This document shows, in pieces, positions 33,546 through 42,748 of a DNA stretch of 64,000 nt; position 1 is the stretch's first letter; every line of letters starts with the position of its first letter. A program made the position numbers and the translations under genes. Source of the stretch: Pedobacter africanus (lineage in GTDB: Bacteria; Bacteroidota; Bacteroidia; Sphingobacteriales; Sphingobacteriaceae); the NCBI RefSeq assembly GCF_900176535.1, contig NZ_FWXT01000001.1, forward strand, positions 2,728,001 through 2,792,000. Reading direction: 5' to 3'. The notes under the pieces are model-generated. The model made no database searches and had not been told where the DNA came from. It saw only the letters and a program-made list of their open reading frames with translations.

Positions 33546-34244
33546 TTATTCGGCAAAATATGCTTCCAGTTCCTTTAGCGTATTTTCATCTTTATGGAAG
33601 TCTTTAATCACCACGCCTTTTTCCAGGAGGATAATCCGGTCGCATACGTCGGTTACATGATTCAGGTCGTGGCTTGAAATTAAGGTTGTCATGGTTTGCT
33701 GTTGTTTTAAGGATTTGATCAGTGTTTTAAGCCTGATCTGTGTGGTTGGATCCAGATTGGCGAAAGGCTCGTCCAAGATCAGTAGTTCCGGATTTTGCAT
33801 CAATGCAGCTGCAATCCCAACCTTATTCTGGTTTCCCTTAGAGAAATCGCGGATGTATTTCCCTTTGTTAAGTATCTCACCGTTAAAAAACTCCTTGTAA
33901 CTTTGCAGGTAATCTTTGACATCCGCCAGGCTAAGGTCATGCAGGCTGCCTATAAACACAAAGTACTCTTCTGGCGTTAGGTAATCGATCAGAAAACCTT
34001 CATCCAGGTAAGAAGCGGTATAGTTTTTCCAGTTGTCGCTGTGCATCACGTCTTCACCTTTTGAGAAAACCGAACCCGAAGTTGGGCGGATGAGGTCTAA
34101 AACCATGCGGAAGAGCGTGGTTTTTCCGGCGCCGTTGTTTCCTACCAGTCCAATGGTTTCTCCTGCACCTATTTTCAGCTGTGCAATGTCTACAACAGGC
34201 CGCTGGCCATAAACTTTTTTTAAATCCTGTATTGCTAACATCAT
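33546..34244 (-). CDS. ABC transporter ATP-binding protein
   Basis: 232 residues. Walker A GNNGAGKTT, signature-like FSKGNQNKVG in place of canonical LSGGQ, Walker B LLILDEPFANLDP and the H-loop ISSHDL. The FSKGN-type signature is usual in this ATPase group. It follows the DUF5687 gene with one base between them; the two should form one transporter. Cargo is unknown. Confidence 0.88.
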   Translation of the reverse strand: MMLAIQDLKKVYGQRPVVDIAQLKIGAGETIGLVGNNGAGKTTLFRMVLDLIRPTSGSVFSKGEDVMHSDNWKNYTASYLDEGFLIDYLTPEEYFVFIGSLHDLSLADVKDYLQSYKEFFNGEILNKGKYIRDFSKGNQNKVGIAAALMQNPELLILDEPFANLDPTTQIRLKTLIKSLKQQQTMTTLISSHDLNHVTDVCDRIILLEKGVVIKDFHKDENTLKELEAYFAE

Positions 34245-34245
34245 A

Positions 34246-35718
34246 TTATTCTCTAAACCCTTCGGCTATTTTATATCGTTGTTTTTCAAACTTTCTGGTG
34301 ATGATGTTGACCCAATACCCACGCATGAAGATCATAATGAGGCCAAATAAGGAAACAATCATCAGGCCTATATAGGGTTTGTCGACCAGGCCAAAGGGAA
34401 TGTATATTAAAATGGGGGTAAGCGTGTAAGGGAGCATGAGCAGCCATTGATTGGCGCTTATGCCCTGGTAATTAAAGGTCGCAGCTTTGTTGATTTCCAG
34501 TCTTTTATAATTGAAGTTGGCCAGGTAAAGCACCACTACAGTTCCGAAACCAACATTATAAAGATAGGCGGTTAAGTGCAGCAACAGTAGTTTCGGGCTT
34601 AAAAATCCATAAAAGCTGGCGAGCAGCGTAATCAGGGTGCAGGCAATTGTAAAGAGCAGGAATTTGGCTTTTATAAAATCCTTAAAGCTGATTTTATTGC
34701 TAAGCAAACCATCAAAATGGGCACTTTGCCAGGCAAACATGAATTGCCCGTACATCAGAATAGAAACGCCGGTCATAAAGATGGCCCCAAACATCATCTG
34801 TCCAAAGGCATCTGTTGCAATTGCTTTTTGCTTATAAAAGATAAAGCCATAAAGCAGGAACAGAAAGCCCATAAATAATGAGGTGCGGGAACGTTTATGT
34901 CGTAAAATCAGTTTTAATTCTAAAGCGGCCAGTTCGCCTGTCTTGCCAAAACGGTTTAAAAATGGGTAGTCTGTACTTACCTTTTTTTCTTCTGCGGCGT
35001 TCAGCTCTTCTGCGTATAAATTTTGCCGCAGATAACGGCTGTTGAAATAAAATATCAACAGGGCAGCTACAGAAAAACCAAGCGCCGTTAACGGCTGTCC
35101 TGAAATGATCCTGAAAATAGAGTCGGATCCGCCCATGATGGAGATGATCTTATAATATTCCAGAACTGCGAAAAGGCCGATTACTGCAAGCCCGATCACC
35201 GTATACCAGATGTTGGTTATGGACTTTCGCTTAATGTACAATACCAGGTAGTTGTTAAAAAAGGCAATGGAGAGTATGGCAACAATATACATCAGGGTTA
35301 CCCAGGCTCCGTATGCGGGCACTATTTTTACGAAACAGAAAGGCAGGAACAACAGGAAAGGCCAAAGGTTAAAGGCCGAAAACAACGCCCTGATGTTTAA
35401 AAAACTGATGATTTTGCGCTTCGGGATCTTCAGGTGAAGATAAGGAACTATGCTTAGCGTGGGTAGTTCCTGCAGTTGCAGGCGCATCACAAAATCAAAG
35501 GCAAAATAGTATAAAATGATACCGTTGAAACTTTTGATGATGTTCTGGTCGGGAAATACTTTTGAAAGGAGCGGAGCCATTCCAAAGCCTGCAGCCAAAA
35601 CTACGATCAGGAAATACAGTAAAAAAAAGATCAGTACGATCTGTGCGGCCAGGCTGCCCTTGCGGTTCCTGGAGCGCCAGAAGGCTTTCCACTGATGGTT
35701 TAAAAAGGTACCCAGCAT
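34246..35718 (-). CDS. DUF5687 family ABC transporter permease
   Basis: 490 residues with about 12 hydrophobic helices and an N-terminal RNRKGSLAAQIVLI. The family is confined to Bacteroidota and is always near an ATPase like the one downstream. The soluble loop around residues 240-265 (LNAAEEKKVSTDYPFLNRFG) is the only larger hydrophilic part. Its start lies one base from the rarA stop. Function of the transporter is unknown. Confidence 0.78.
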   Translation of the reverse strand: MLGTFLNHQWKAFWRSRNRKGSLAAQIVLIFFLLYFLIVVLAAGFGMAPLLSKVFPDQNIIKSFNGIILYYFAFDFVMRLQLQELPTLSIVPYLHLKIPKRKIISFLNIRALFSAFNLWPFLLFLPFCFVKIVPAYGAWVTLMYIVAILSIAFFNNYLVLYIKRKSITNIWYTVIGLAVIGLFAVLEYYKIISIMGGSDSIFRIISGQPLTALGFSVAALLIFYFNSRYLRQNLYAEELNAAEEKKVSTDYPFLNRFGKTGELAALELKLILRHKRSRTSLFMGFLFLLYGFIFYKQKAIATDAFGQMMFGAIFMTGVSILMYGQFMFAWQSAHFDGLLSNKISFKDFIKAKFLLFTIACTLITLLASFYGFLSPKLLLLHLTAYLYNVGFGTVVVLYLANFNYKRLEINKAATFNYQGISANQWLLMLPYTLTPILIYIPFGLVDKPYIGLMIVSLFGLIMIFMRGYWVNIITRKFEKQRYKIAEGFRE

Positions 35719-35719
35719 A

Positions 35720-37000
35720 TCAATAGTTGTACTTATTTTTCCAGTTTCTTCTCAATTGTTCTCTCAGTTTTTCTTCTGCCGGATTCTTGCCCGGATCGTA
35801 TAATTTGGTGCCGGCCAGCTGTTCCGGCAGATATTCCTGTTCCTCAAAGTTGCCCTCATAGCTGTGCGAATATTTATAATCCTTGCCATAACCGATGTTC
35901 TTCATCAGCTTAGTTGGTGCATTGCGGATGTGCAGGGGTACAGGCAGGTTTCCGGTTTGTTTAACTAATGCCTGGGCATGGTTAATGGCTTCATAGGCAG
36001 CATTACTTTTTACAGAAGAAGCCATATAGGTAACGGCCTGGGAAAGGATGATCCTGGATTCGGGAAAACCGATCACGTTGACGGCCTGAAAACAATTGTT
36101 GGCCAGTAGCAGGGCGTTGGGGTTTGCATTTCCGATATCTTCGGAGGCAAGGATCAGTAACCTGCGTGCAATAAACAGCGGATCTTCCCCTCCTTCTATC
36201 ATCCGGGCCAGCCAGTACACAGCCGCATTTGGGTCACTTCCCCGTATAGATTTGATAAATGCAGAAATGATGTCGTAATGTTGTTCACCCGCTTTATCGT
36301 ATAAGGCCAGGTTCTGCTGGGCATGCTCCAGCACATTTTCATTGGTCAGGACTATTTTACTGCCACCGATACCATTAATGGCAATCTCCAGTACGTTCAG
36401 TAATTTCCTGGCATCCCCTCCTGATAAGCGGATCAGCGCTTCATGTTCCTTGATGGTAATTTTCTTTTCCTTCAGGAGCACATCCTGTTTAATGGCTGTT
36501 TGTAGTAAACCGGATAGTTCAGCCTCATCCAGGGCCTTCAGAATATATACCTGGCAACGGGAAAGCAAGGCCGATATGACTTCAAAAGAAGGATTTTCTG
36601 TGGTAGCACCAATCAGGGTTACCAGCCCGCGCTCTACGGCACCCAGCAGGCTATCCTGTTGTGATTTGCTGAAGCGGTGTATCTCATCTATGAAAAGAAT
36701 GGGCAGGCCCATCAGGCTATCCTTTAATAAGGCTGCTCTGTCTATGACATCCCGGATGTCCTTTACCCCGGAATTGATGGCGCTAAGGTTAAAAAAAGGA
36801 CGGTCCAGTGTTTGCGATATGATATAGGCCAGGGTAGTTTTGCCAACCCCCGGAGGCCCCCAGAATATCATTGAAGGTAATTGTCCGCTTTGTATAGCCT
36901 TTCTCAGTACGGCATCAGGGCCTACCAAATGTTTTTGCCCCACATACTCATCCAGGTTTTGGGGGCGCATACGTTCGGCTAATGGAGGGAGGTTCTGCAT
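35720..37000 (-). CDS. rarA: Replication-associated recombination protein RarA (MgsA)
   Basis: 426 residues from ATG 37000, starting MQNLPPLAERMRPQNLDEYV, which is the conserved family N-terminus; a longer frame to 37114 runs into the next gene. AAA+ core with Walker A GPPGVGKTT, Walker B LFIDEIHRFSKSQQD and arginine finger region, then the tetramerisation domain (GSDPNAAVYWLARMIEGGED). RarA acts at stalled forks and binds SSB. It is unusual that recG, rarA and an SSB-tailed DUF3127 protein all occur in the window, but they are not in one operon. Confidence 0.94.
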   Translation of the reverse strand: MQNLPPLAERMRPQNLDEYVGQKHLVGPDAVLRKAIQSGQLPSMIFWGPPGVGKTTLAYIISQTLDRPFFNLSAINSGVKDIRDVIDRAALLKDSLMGLPILFIDEIHRFSKSQQDSLLGAVERGLVTLIGATTENPSFEVISALLSRCQVYILKALDEAELSGLLQTAIKQDVLLKEKKITIKEHEALIRLSGGDARKLLNVLEIAINGIGGSKIVLTNENVLEHAQQNLALYDKAGEQHYDIISAFIKSIRGSDPNAAVYWLARMIEGGEDPLFIARRLLILASEDIGNANPNALLLANNCFQAVNVIGFPESRIILSQAVTYMASSVKSNAAYEAINHAQALVKQTGNLPVPLHIRNAPTKLMKNIGYGKDYKYSHSYEGNFEEQEYLPEQLAGTKLYDPGKNPAEEKLREQLRRNWKNKYNY

Positions 37001-37043
37001 AAGCGTAAATATACTAAAAAAAGTAGCAAAGAAAATGCTTTGT

Positions 37044-38294
37044 TTATGCGCTTTCTTTCGGGCCGGCCTTAGGTTTTTTCTTCCAGAACTTACGTTTAGG
37101 CTTACCGGTGTCACTTTTTTTAGGGGATTTATGTGTGGATGGGCTTACCGCAGTTTCCGAAAGGGCCTCGCCAAGATGTTCAGGTAAAGGAATTCTTTCG
37201 ATCTGTTTCTCGATCAGCTTTTCTATGCTGGTCAATTTCCGTTTATCCCTGCTGTTCACGAGCGTAATGGCCGTTCCTTTAGTGGCAGCCCTTGCAGTAC
37301 GTCCGATACGGTGCACATAATCTTCTGCATCATGGGGTACATCAAAGTTAACCACCAGGTCTATGCCTTCCACATCAATACCGCGACTCAAAACATCGGT
37401 ACCTATTAAGATCGGCAACTGTCGGTTCTTAAATTTCAGCAGAATGCTTTCCCTTTCTTTCTGCCCAAGGTCTGAATGGAAGGCTTCGGCTTTAAGGCCA
37501 AGGTTCCTGAATACCTTACCCAGGTTTTTAACCTTTTCTTTGGTGGAGGCAAAAATGATCACACTTTTATAGGTATCTTCTTTTAAGATTCCTGTCAGCA
37601 AAGGAATTTTTTGCTCGTCGTGGACAAAATAAATCTGCTGTAGGATACCCTCTGCAGGCTTGGAGATCGCAATGTTGACCTGCTCCGGATGCTTTAACAG
37701 GTTTGCTGCCAGTTTCCGGATCTTTGGTGGCATAGTTGCCGAAAACATAACTGTCTGCCTTTTCTGCGGCAGATAGCTTACAATGCGCATGATGTCATCA
37801 TAAAAACCCATGTCAAGCATCCTGTCGGCCTCATCAAGCACCAGGTGCTGCAGCTGGTCGAGTTTTAAAACACCGGAAGAAAGGTGTGAGATCAAACGGC
37901 CTGGCGTGGCAATAATGATGTCTACCCCTTCACGCATCGATCGTTTTTGCTGCTCATAGGCAATGCCATCCCCACCTCCGTAAACCGTTAAGGAGCTGAT
38001 GTTTGTGAAATAAGACAGTGCCTCTACCTGCAGATCTATTTGCTGGGCAAGTTCTCTTGTCGGCGCCAGGATCAGGGTGTTGTTGTGGCGGTTTTCTGTT
38101 TCAACGATCATGTTCATGATCGGCAACAGGTAGGCGCCGGTTTTTCCGGTTCCGGTTTGAGCGCAGGCAATTAAATCTTTCTTATTTAAAATAAGCGGAA
38201 CTGCCTGCTGCTGTATTGGGGTTGCATTGCGGAAACCCATCGCTAATAACCCTTCTAACAGTTCAGGGTTAAAATTAAAATCTTTAAAATCCAA
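37044..38294 (-). CDS. DEAD-box RNA helicase, RhlE-like
   Basis: 416 residues. Q motif FNFNPELLEGL, Walker A AQTGTGKT, DEAD in LVLDEADRMLDMG, SAT, and HRIGRTARA. The basic C-terminal tail (KSPKKSDTGKPKRKFWKKKP) should bind RNA. It likely helps ribosome assembly or RNA decay. No ATG exists in frame upstream of the Q motif, so the start is TTG 38294, which gives the usual short N-terminus. A near-consensus TACTTTTA lies about 30 bases upstream on the minus strand. Confidence 0.9.
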   Translation of the reverse strand: MDFKDFNFNPELLEGLLAMGFRNATPIQQQAVPLILNKKDLIACAQTGTGKTGAYLLPIMNMIVETENRHNNTLILAPTRELAQQIDLQVEALSYFTNISSLTVYGGGDGIAYEQQKRSMREGVDIIIATPGRLISHLSSGVLKLDQLQHLVLDEADRMLDMGFYDDIMRIVSYLPQKRQTVMFSATMPPKIRKLAANLLKHPEQVNIAISKPAEGILQQIYFVHDEQKIPLLTGILKEDTYKSVIIFASTKEKVKNLGKVFRNLGLKAEAFHSDLGQKERESILLKFKNRQLPILIGTDVLSRGIDVEGIDLVVNFDVPHDAEDYVHRIGRTARAATKGTAITLVNSRDKRKLTSIEKLIEKQIERIPLPEHLGEALSETAVSPSTHKSPKKSDTGKPKRKFWKKKPKAGPKESA

Positions 38295-38346
38295 TATACT
38301 TTTATTGTTGTTAGTATGTTACCGTATAAAAGTAATGCTTTTATTT

Positions 38347-39105
38347 CTATTTATTCTTATCTGCATAACCAAACACCTTCTGAAGCAGAGAAGATGACCT
38401 TGCCCCCAGATTGTCCCTGATTTTAAGCTCTTCCTGCGCCACCTGAATAAACATACCGTCTATCGCTTTTTGGGCCACATAGTCGGAAAGGTCGGTGCTT
38501 ACCGGCTTTACCAGTGGGATTTTATTGTATTGCCCTGCCGCGTCGCCCCAGTATTTAGTGGCGCCTACAGTGGCCAGGCTTTGTGTAATAACTGGTTTAA
38601 ATTTTTCCATCAGCTGTGCTGTGGTTACCCTTTTAAAATAAGTGGTGGCTGCATCTTTACTGCCCAGCAATATATTGGTGGCATCGGTAATGGTCATTTG
38701 TTTAATGGCCGAGATAAAAATAGGCTTTGCCTCTTTGGCTGCACTCTCGGCTGCGCGGTTCAGACTCAGGATTACATTGTCGGCCAGTTTTCCCATCCCC
38801 AGGCTGCGTAAAGTTTTTTCCACTTTCTGGGCTTCCGGAGGGAAAAGGATCTTTACAGCCATATTGCCCAGAAAGCCATCTTTTGCTGAAAGTAGGTCGG
38901 CCCCTCTGGAGGTACCAATTTCCAGTGCCTCCTTAATGCCCATTCCGATCTCCAATGCACTCGGCGTACCTGTGGTACCTGTTGTGCTCCCGGTTTTACC
39001 GGTAACCTGCTTTAAAATATTTCCGAGTTTGATCTGGCTGTAAGCCCCGGATGTATTGAATGATAAACCGGCAGCCAGGGCCAGGTATATTAAACTCTTT
39101 TTCAT
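38347..39105 (-). CDS. DUF4197 domain protein, exported
   Basis: 252 residues. Signal peptide MKKSLIYLALAAGLSFNTSG, a Thr/Gly-rich linker (VTGKTGSTTGTTGTPSAL, about 34-52), then the helical DUF4197 domain (GIKEALEIGTSRGADLLSA, ADNVILSLNRAAESAAKEA, TDATNILLGSKDAATTYF). The family is periplasmic and uncharacterised. Its start overlaps the vWA gene stop by ATGA, so the two are translationally coupled; this couples DUF4197 to the vWA/sigma module. Confidence 0.82.
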   Translation of the reverse strand: MKKSLIYLALAAGLSFNTSGAYSQIKLGNILKQVTGKTGSTTGTTGTPSALEIGMGIKEALEIGTSRGADLLSAKDGFLGNMAVKILFPPEAQKVEKTLRSLGMGKLADNVILSLNRAAESAAKEAKPIFISAIKQMTITDATNILLGSKDAATTYFKRVTTAQLMEKFKPVITQSLATVGATKYWGDAAGQYNKIPLVKPVSTDLSDYVAQKAIDGMFIQVAQEELKIRDNLGARSSSLLQKVFGYADKNK

Positions 39106-40670
39106 TCCTGTTGTTTTTGGGCTGAAGATAGCAAATCTTCTGCCACCTTTGGCTCCAGTCCAGCATATTTATTGATCAGGCGGTTCAGCAGCTGGTTCAG
39201 GTACTCTACCTGGTAACTGCCAACTGTCGGTTTCAAGTGACTGTTTCCTATTCCGCTGTCATCTGTTAAGAATACATAGGTTCCATTGGTTCCGATAGCC
39301 ATAAAACGCATTAAAAATTCTGTGCGTTTGTCGATGCCGCTGGCTACAACCGGGATTAAGGCTATCCCGCGTGAAGCCGCTTCTTTTACCGAACGCTGGA
39401 TGCTTTTTATCCTTGCAGCGTCGTAATGTGGCGGAGCATCCAGGATCATGAACATGAGCCTGGCCGACGTCCCGGTTTCAGACCATCGTTGCTGGTAAAT
39501 CGCATTTTCCATCGCCTCTTCTACTGCTTCTTCAAAATCGCCCCCGCCGTCGGCGTACTGATTGGCCAGGTTCCGTTTTACCTTTTGGAGGTCCTGCTCA
39601 AAACCGAAATCCCGGATGACATATTCATCACCCCTATCCCGGTAAAATACCATGGCTGTGCGGGTGTTCAATTGGCTTTTGGTGTTCAGGCGGCCAATGA
39701 TATCTTCCAGTTCCGACTTCAGGTAGCTGATCTCATCACCCATAGAACCCGTTGCGTCGACCATAAACAACACCTCCAGGTTCGTGATTTTTTCTGCGGG
39801 CTTGTCTATAGAAATATTAACCTTGCGCGTATTTTGTGCAAACACTTTTTTGTAGATTTCCTGTCCCTCCCGACTTTCGACCATTATGGTCAGGCCTTCT
39901 TTGCTGTTGTTGTATATGGATGGCCATAACTCGGCCTTGCCTTCAAAATTGGTTTTTGCTTTCCATACCGGGTTCCCGTTCTGTAGCGCTGTAACGACAT
40001 ACCCGATCAATGGCCGCTGCTGCTTATTGCTGAGTTCTACGCTGATGCGGCTGCCGGTATAGAAAGACCAGTACGATTGCATGTCCGACCATTCCTGCGT
40101 ATTCATCAGATTGCTCCAGAAGGCCCAGTGCTCGATGTCGTTCCATTCGCCGGCCGTAAGCTGGTTTGACTGAGGTTTTGGTCTTTTTGGCCATGGACCA
40201 GGGGCGGGGGATTTCTTGTCGCGGACTGTTGCCGAGCGCGCACCACGTATAGAGCTTGTGGAAGCTGATGCGGCTATGCCTGCTGCCTTGCTTTCCAGGG
40301 CCGGAGCCGGCTCCCTGTGGCCGGATATTGCTTTAGCTTTGCCATATCCCGTTACCACAACCTCGGCCAGGCTCACGTCACTCGCTGCCATGGATACATT
40401 AACCGTTAATCCGCCATTCAGCTTTATAATAGCGGTATGGTAACCGATATAGCTAAACTTCAGATGCTGCTCTTTATCTTTTACACTGATGGAATACCTG
40501 CCATTTTTATCGGTAACTGTACCTGTCTTACTCAGCAGCGCGGTTACCGCGACACCCGCCAGCGGGCTGCCGCTATCCTTATCTTTTACTGTTCCACTAA
40601 TAGTTTTAGCGCTAAGGGGTTCAAATGCTGCAAACAGCAACATCAATACTGGAAACAAAATCTTTTTCAT
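39102..40670 (-). CDS. vWA-domain protein with carboxypeptidase-like and SusC-like segments
   Basis: 522 residues. Signal peptide (1-21), carboxypeptidase-like regulatory domain (about 23-93), then EVVVTGYGKAKAISG (103-117) and LESKAAGIAASASTSSIRGA (125-144), which look like the TonB-box-proximal and early plug motifs of SusC receptors, but no plug or barrel follows. Instead comes a linker and a vWA domain from about 298 with MIDAS FMVDATGSMGDE (Asp305, Thr307, Ser309). It is divergent from the sigma factor gene. vWA proteins with such heads occur in Bacteroidota; what this one binds is unknown. Confidence 0.82.
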   Translation of the reverse strand: MKKILFPVLMLLFAAFEPLSAKTISGTVKDKDSGSPLAGVAVTALLSKTGTVTDKNGRYSISVKDKEQHLKFSYIGYHTAIIKLNGGLTVNVSMAASDVSLAEVVVTGYGKAKAISGHREPAPALESKAAGIAASASTSSIRGARSATVRDKKSPAPGPWPKRPKPQSNQLTAGEWNDIEHWAFWSNLMNTQEWSDMQSYWSFYTGSRISVELSNKQQRPLIGYVVTALQNGNPVWKAKTNFEGKAELWPSIYNNSKEGLTIMVESREGQEIYKKVFAQNTRKVNISIDKPAEKITNLEVLFMVDATGSMGDEISYLKSELEDIIGRLNTKSQLNTRTAMVFYRDRGDEYVIRDFGFEQDLQKVKRNLANQYADGGGDFEEAVEEAMENAIYQQRWSETGTSARLMFMILDAPPHYDAARIKSIQRSVKEAASRGIALIPVVASGIDKRTEFLMRFMAIGTNGTYVFLTDDSGIGNSHLKPTVGSYQVEYLNQLLNRLINKYAGLEPKVAEDLLSSAQKQQE

Positions 40671-40801
40671 AGCCGTTGTTTGGACTTATGATGTCAGCTT
40701 TGCAGAAATTCCATACCAGTGTCAAAAAATATTTTTATACTTGGGCAGCCGTTACCGTTTTACAGCCTACGATTTGACATCACCTATGTTTTAAACAACC
40801 T

Positions 40802-41380
40802 TTGAGATTTATAAAAAATAACGCCCGGATACAGGAGCAGGATGATGCTGCTTTGATTGCGCACTACAAAAGCAGTGGCGATCTGGAAGCATTGGGCACA
40901 CTTTATAACCGCTATATGCACCTGGTGTTTGGGGTGTGTTTAAATTATCTTAAGGATGAGGAACAGAGCAAAGATGCGGTAATGCAGATTTTTGAAGAGC
41001 TGGTATTGAAACTGAAGGTCCATGAGGTTCAGAATTTTAAAAGCTGGCTGCATGTGCTCACCCGGAACCATTGCTTAATGGCCCTTCGCAAACAATCTAA
41101 GCACAATACGGTTTCAATAGACGATACTTTTGTGGAAAACAGGGATTTTGTGCATCTTGATATGGATGATACAAAAGAGAAGAGGCTGACCGTGATGGAA
41201 AAATGTATGGAAACGCTTTCCCTGGAGCAGCGCATCAGTGTTGATCTGTTTTATCTGCAGGAAAAATGTTATAAGGAAGTTGCAGACATTACAGGCTACG
41301 AAATGGTTAAGGTGAAAAGTTACATACAAAACGGAAAAAGAAATCTTAAAATTTGTATAGAGAAGAACAGCGGTGAATAA
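40802..41380 (+). CDS. ECF-type RNA polymerase sigma factor
   Basis: 192 residues from TTG 40802; no ATG is in frame before the sigma-2 domain, and a stop lies 27 bases upstream. Sigma-2 (LYNRYMHLVFGVCLNYLKDE, EQSKDAVMQIFEELVLKL) and sigma-4 (LSLEQRISVDLFYLQEKCYK, EVADITGYEMVKVKSYIQNG) domains are clear. It overlaps the next gene by eight bases, so sigma and probable anti-sigma are coupled. Targets are unknown; the divergent vWA gene is a natural candidate. Confidence 0.85.
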   Translation: MRFIKNNARIQEQDDAALIAHYKSSGDLEALGTLYNRYMHLVFGVCLNYLKDEEQSKDAVMQIFEELVLKLKVHEVQNFKSWLHVLTRNHCLMALRKQSKHNTVSIDDTFVENRDFVHLDMDDTKEKRLTVMEKCMETLSLEQRISVDLFYLQEKCYKEVADITGYEMVKVKSYIQNGKRNLKICIEKNSGE

Positions 41381-42686
41381 AGATTGGTTAGATATAGGTG
41401 TTTTAGAAGATTACCTGGACGGTAAGCTAGATGCTAAGACCATGAACAGGGTGGAGCGCGAAGCGCTTGAAGATCCTTTCGTGGCCGAAGCCCTGGCCGG
41501 TCTGAGCGAATCACCAAAACGTTCCCTGAAGTCGCTGTCATTGCTCCAGAAACAGTTGCAGGAAAGGGTTGCAGAACAGCATACCCTAAAGAAAACCTCG
41601 GTGGTTACCTGGCAGCGTTTGAGCATTGCGGCTGCGGCTGCAGTGATGTTTATTGCGGTGAGTGTAATGTTCTGGATGCGCGAAAATAACCTACGGAAAG
41701 AACTGGCAGGCAGCACCAAAAAAGTAGATGTAACCATCTCGGCAGAAAATTCTGTTATGGCTGATACTCCCATTGCAGTGGCAGCAGCGCCGGTTCCTGC
41801 AATTGAAAACACAGACCGGAACCAGGTGAAAGAAAAGGAAATTGAAAAGGCTATAACAGCGGCGAAAACCAATACCTATGCAGCCAGGGCCAAAGCTGAA
41901 TCAGTTATAGTGCAGAACCGGGTAGCCCCAGCCCCTGCAACTCAGCAACTCAACGAAGTTACAGTGGTTGGATATGGGGTTCAGCGAAAACAGAACATGA
42001 CGGGTTCCGTATCTTCATTTGCTGCTTCATCACTGGCAAATGTGCTGAGTGGCCGGGTAGTGGCCCAGGACGATGGAAAACCTTTGCCAGGGGTGTCGAT
42101 AAGTATGCGGGGAACCAATGTCGGTACAGTTACAGATAGCAATGGAGAGTTTAAAATTATTGCAGATACGGCTGTTAAGGCAGCGATCCTCCGTGCAAAT
42201 TATATTGGTTTTAACGGCGCAGAGATGCTTGCAAAAGCAAATTTGCCGGTAAACATTGCGTTAAGCCCGAATAACCAGCAATTAAATGAAATGGTGATTA
42301 CAGGCTTATATAAAAAGAAGGGACTGGCCACGGATAGTGAGAAGGTGGAAGGGGCGCTTAACGGAAAAGCCGCCGGGATCAGGATCCGCGGCATGAGCAC
42401 GATAGCAAAAACCACCGCAAAGCTGGCTTCCAACCCTGTTGGGGGCTGGGATAAGTTATTTGACTACATCAAAGCAAACAATGCTTTTGCCCATGAGCCT
42501 CAGACAGGGCAGGAAGTTGAACTGAGCTTCAAGGTTGACCGTAAGGGTAATCCGGCGGATATAAGGATCATTAAAGGTGCAGAGCTTAAATACGAACAGG
42601 AGGCAATCAGGTTGCTGATTAACGGCCCTAAATGGGAAAAACCTGAGAAAGCCCGGGAGCGGATGACCTTTACCATAAACTTCTAA
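41373..42686 (+). CDS. Anti-sigma-like membrane protein with SusC-like motifs and TonB-like C-terminus
   Basis: 437 residues. Cytoplasmic head (1-80, MNKDWLDIGVLEDYLDGKLD), one membrane helix (82-102), an Ala/Lys/Glu-rich periplasmic stalk (115-190), a SusC-like motif EVTVVGYGVQRKQNMTGSVS (195-214), a carboxypeptidase-like domain (223-297), a second motif LNEMVITGL and GKAAGIRIRGMSTI (304-344), and a C-terminal domain (361-437) resembling the TonB energy-transducer fold. The head position after a sigma gene suggests an anti-sigma role. The combination suggests a sensor that talks to TonB-type or SusC-type partners; this is inference. Confidence 0.78.
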   Translation: MNKDWLDIGVLEDYLDGKLDAKTMNRVEREALEDPFVAEALAGLSESPKRSLKSLSLLQKQLQERVAEQHTLKKTSVVTWQRLSIAAAAAVMFIAVSVMFWMRENNLRKELAGSTKKVDVTISAENSVMADTPIAVAAAPVPAIENTDRNQVKEKEIEKAITAAKTNTYAARAKAESVIVQNRVAPAPATQQLNEVTVVGYGVQRKQNMTGSVSSFAASSLANVLSGRVVAQDDGKPLPGVSISMRGTNVGTVTDSNGEFKIIADTAVKAAILRANYIGFNGAEMLAKANLPVNIALSPNNQQLNEMVITGLYKKKGLATDSEKVEGALNGKAAGIRIRGMSTIAKTTAKLASNPVGGWDKLFDYIKANNAFAHEPQTGQEVELSFKVDRKGNPADIRIIKGAELKYEQEAIRLLINGPKWEKPEKARERMTFTINF

Positions 42687-42688
42687 AC

Positions 42689-42722
42689 AAAAATGCCCGG
42701 GGTTTAAATCCGGGCATTTTTG
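42689..42722 (+). terminator. Terminator after the anti-sigma-like gene
   Basis: AAAAATGCCCGG (42689-42700), nine-base loop, CCGGGCATTTTT (42710-42721). Perfect 12-pair stem, A/T ends on both sides, so it also serves the convergent Pit gene. Confidence 0.92.
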
Positions 42723-42748
42723 TGAGTATATAAACTAAAACCTTCTGC

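Noticed and set aside
37001..37114. N-terminal extension of RarA into the helicase gene
   Set aside because: The conserved RarA N-terminus begins at ATG 37000; the extension overlaps the end of the RhlE-like gene and has no similarity to the family.
40764..40793. TACGATTTG and nearby TATG as promoter and ATG start for the sigma factor
   Set aside because: The box has three instead of two bases between TA and TTTG, and the ATG is in another frame; a stop at 40775 lies in the sigma frame.
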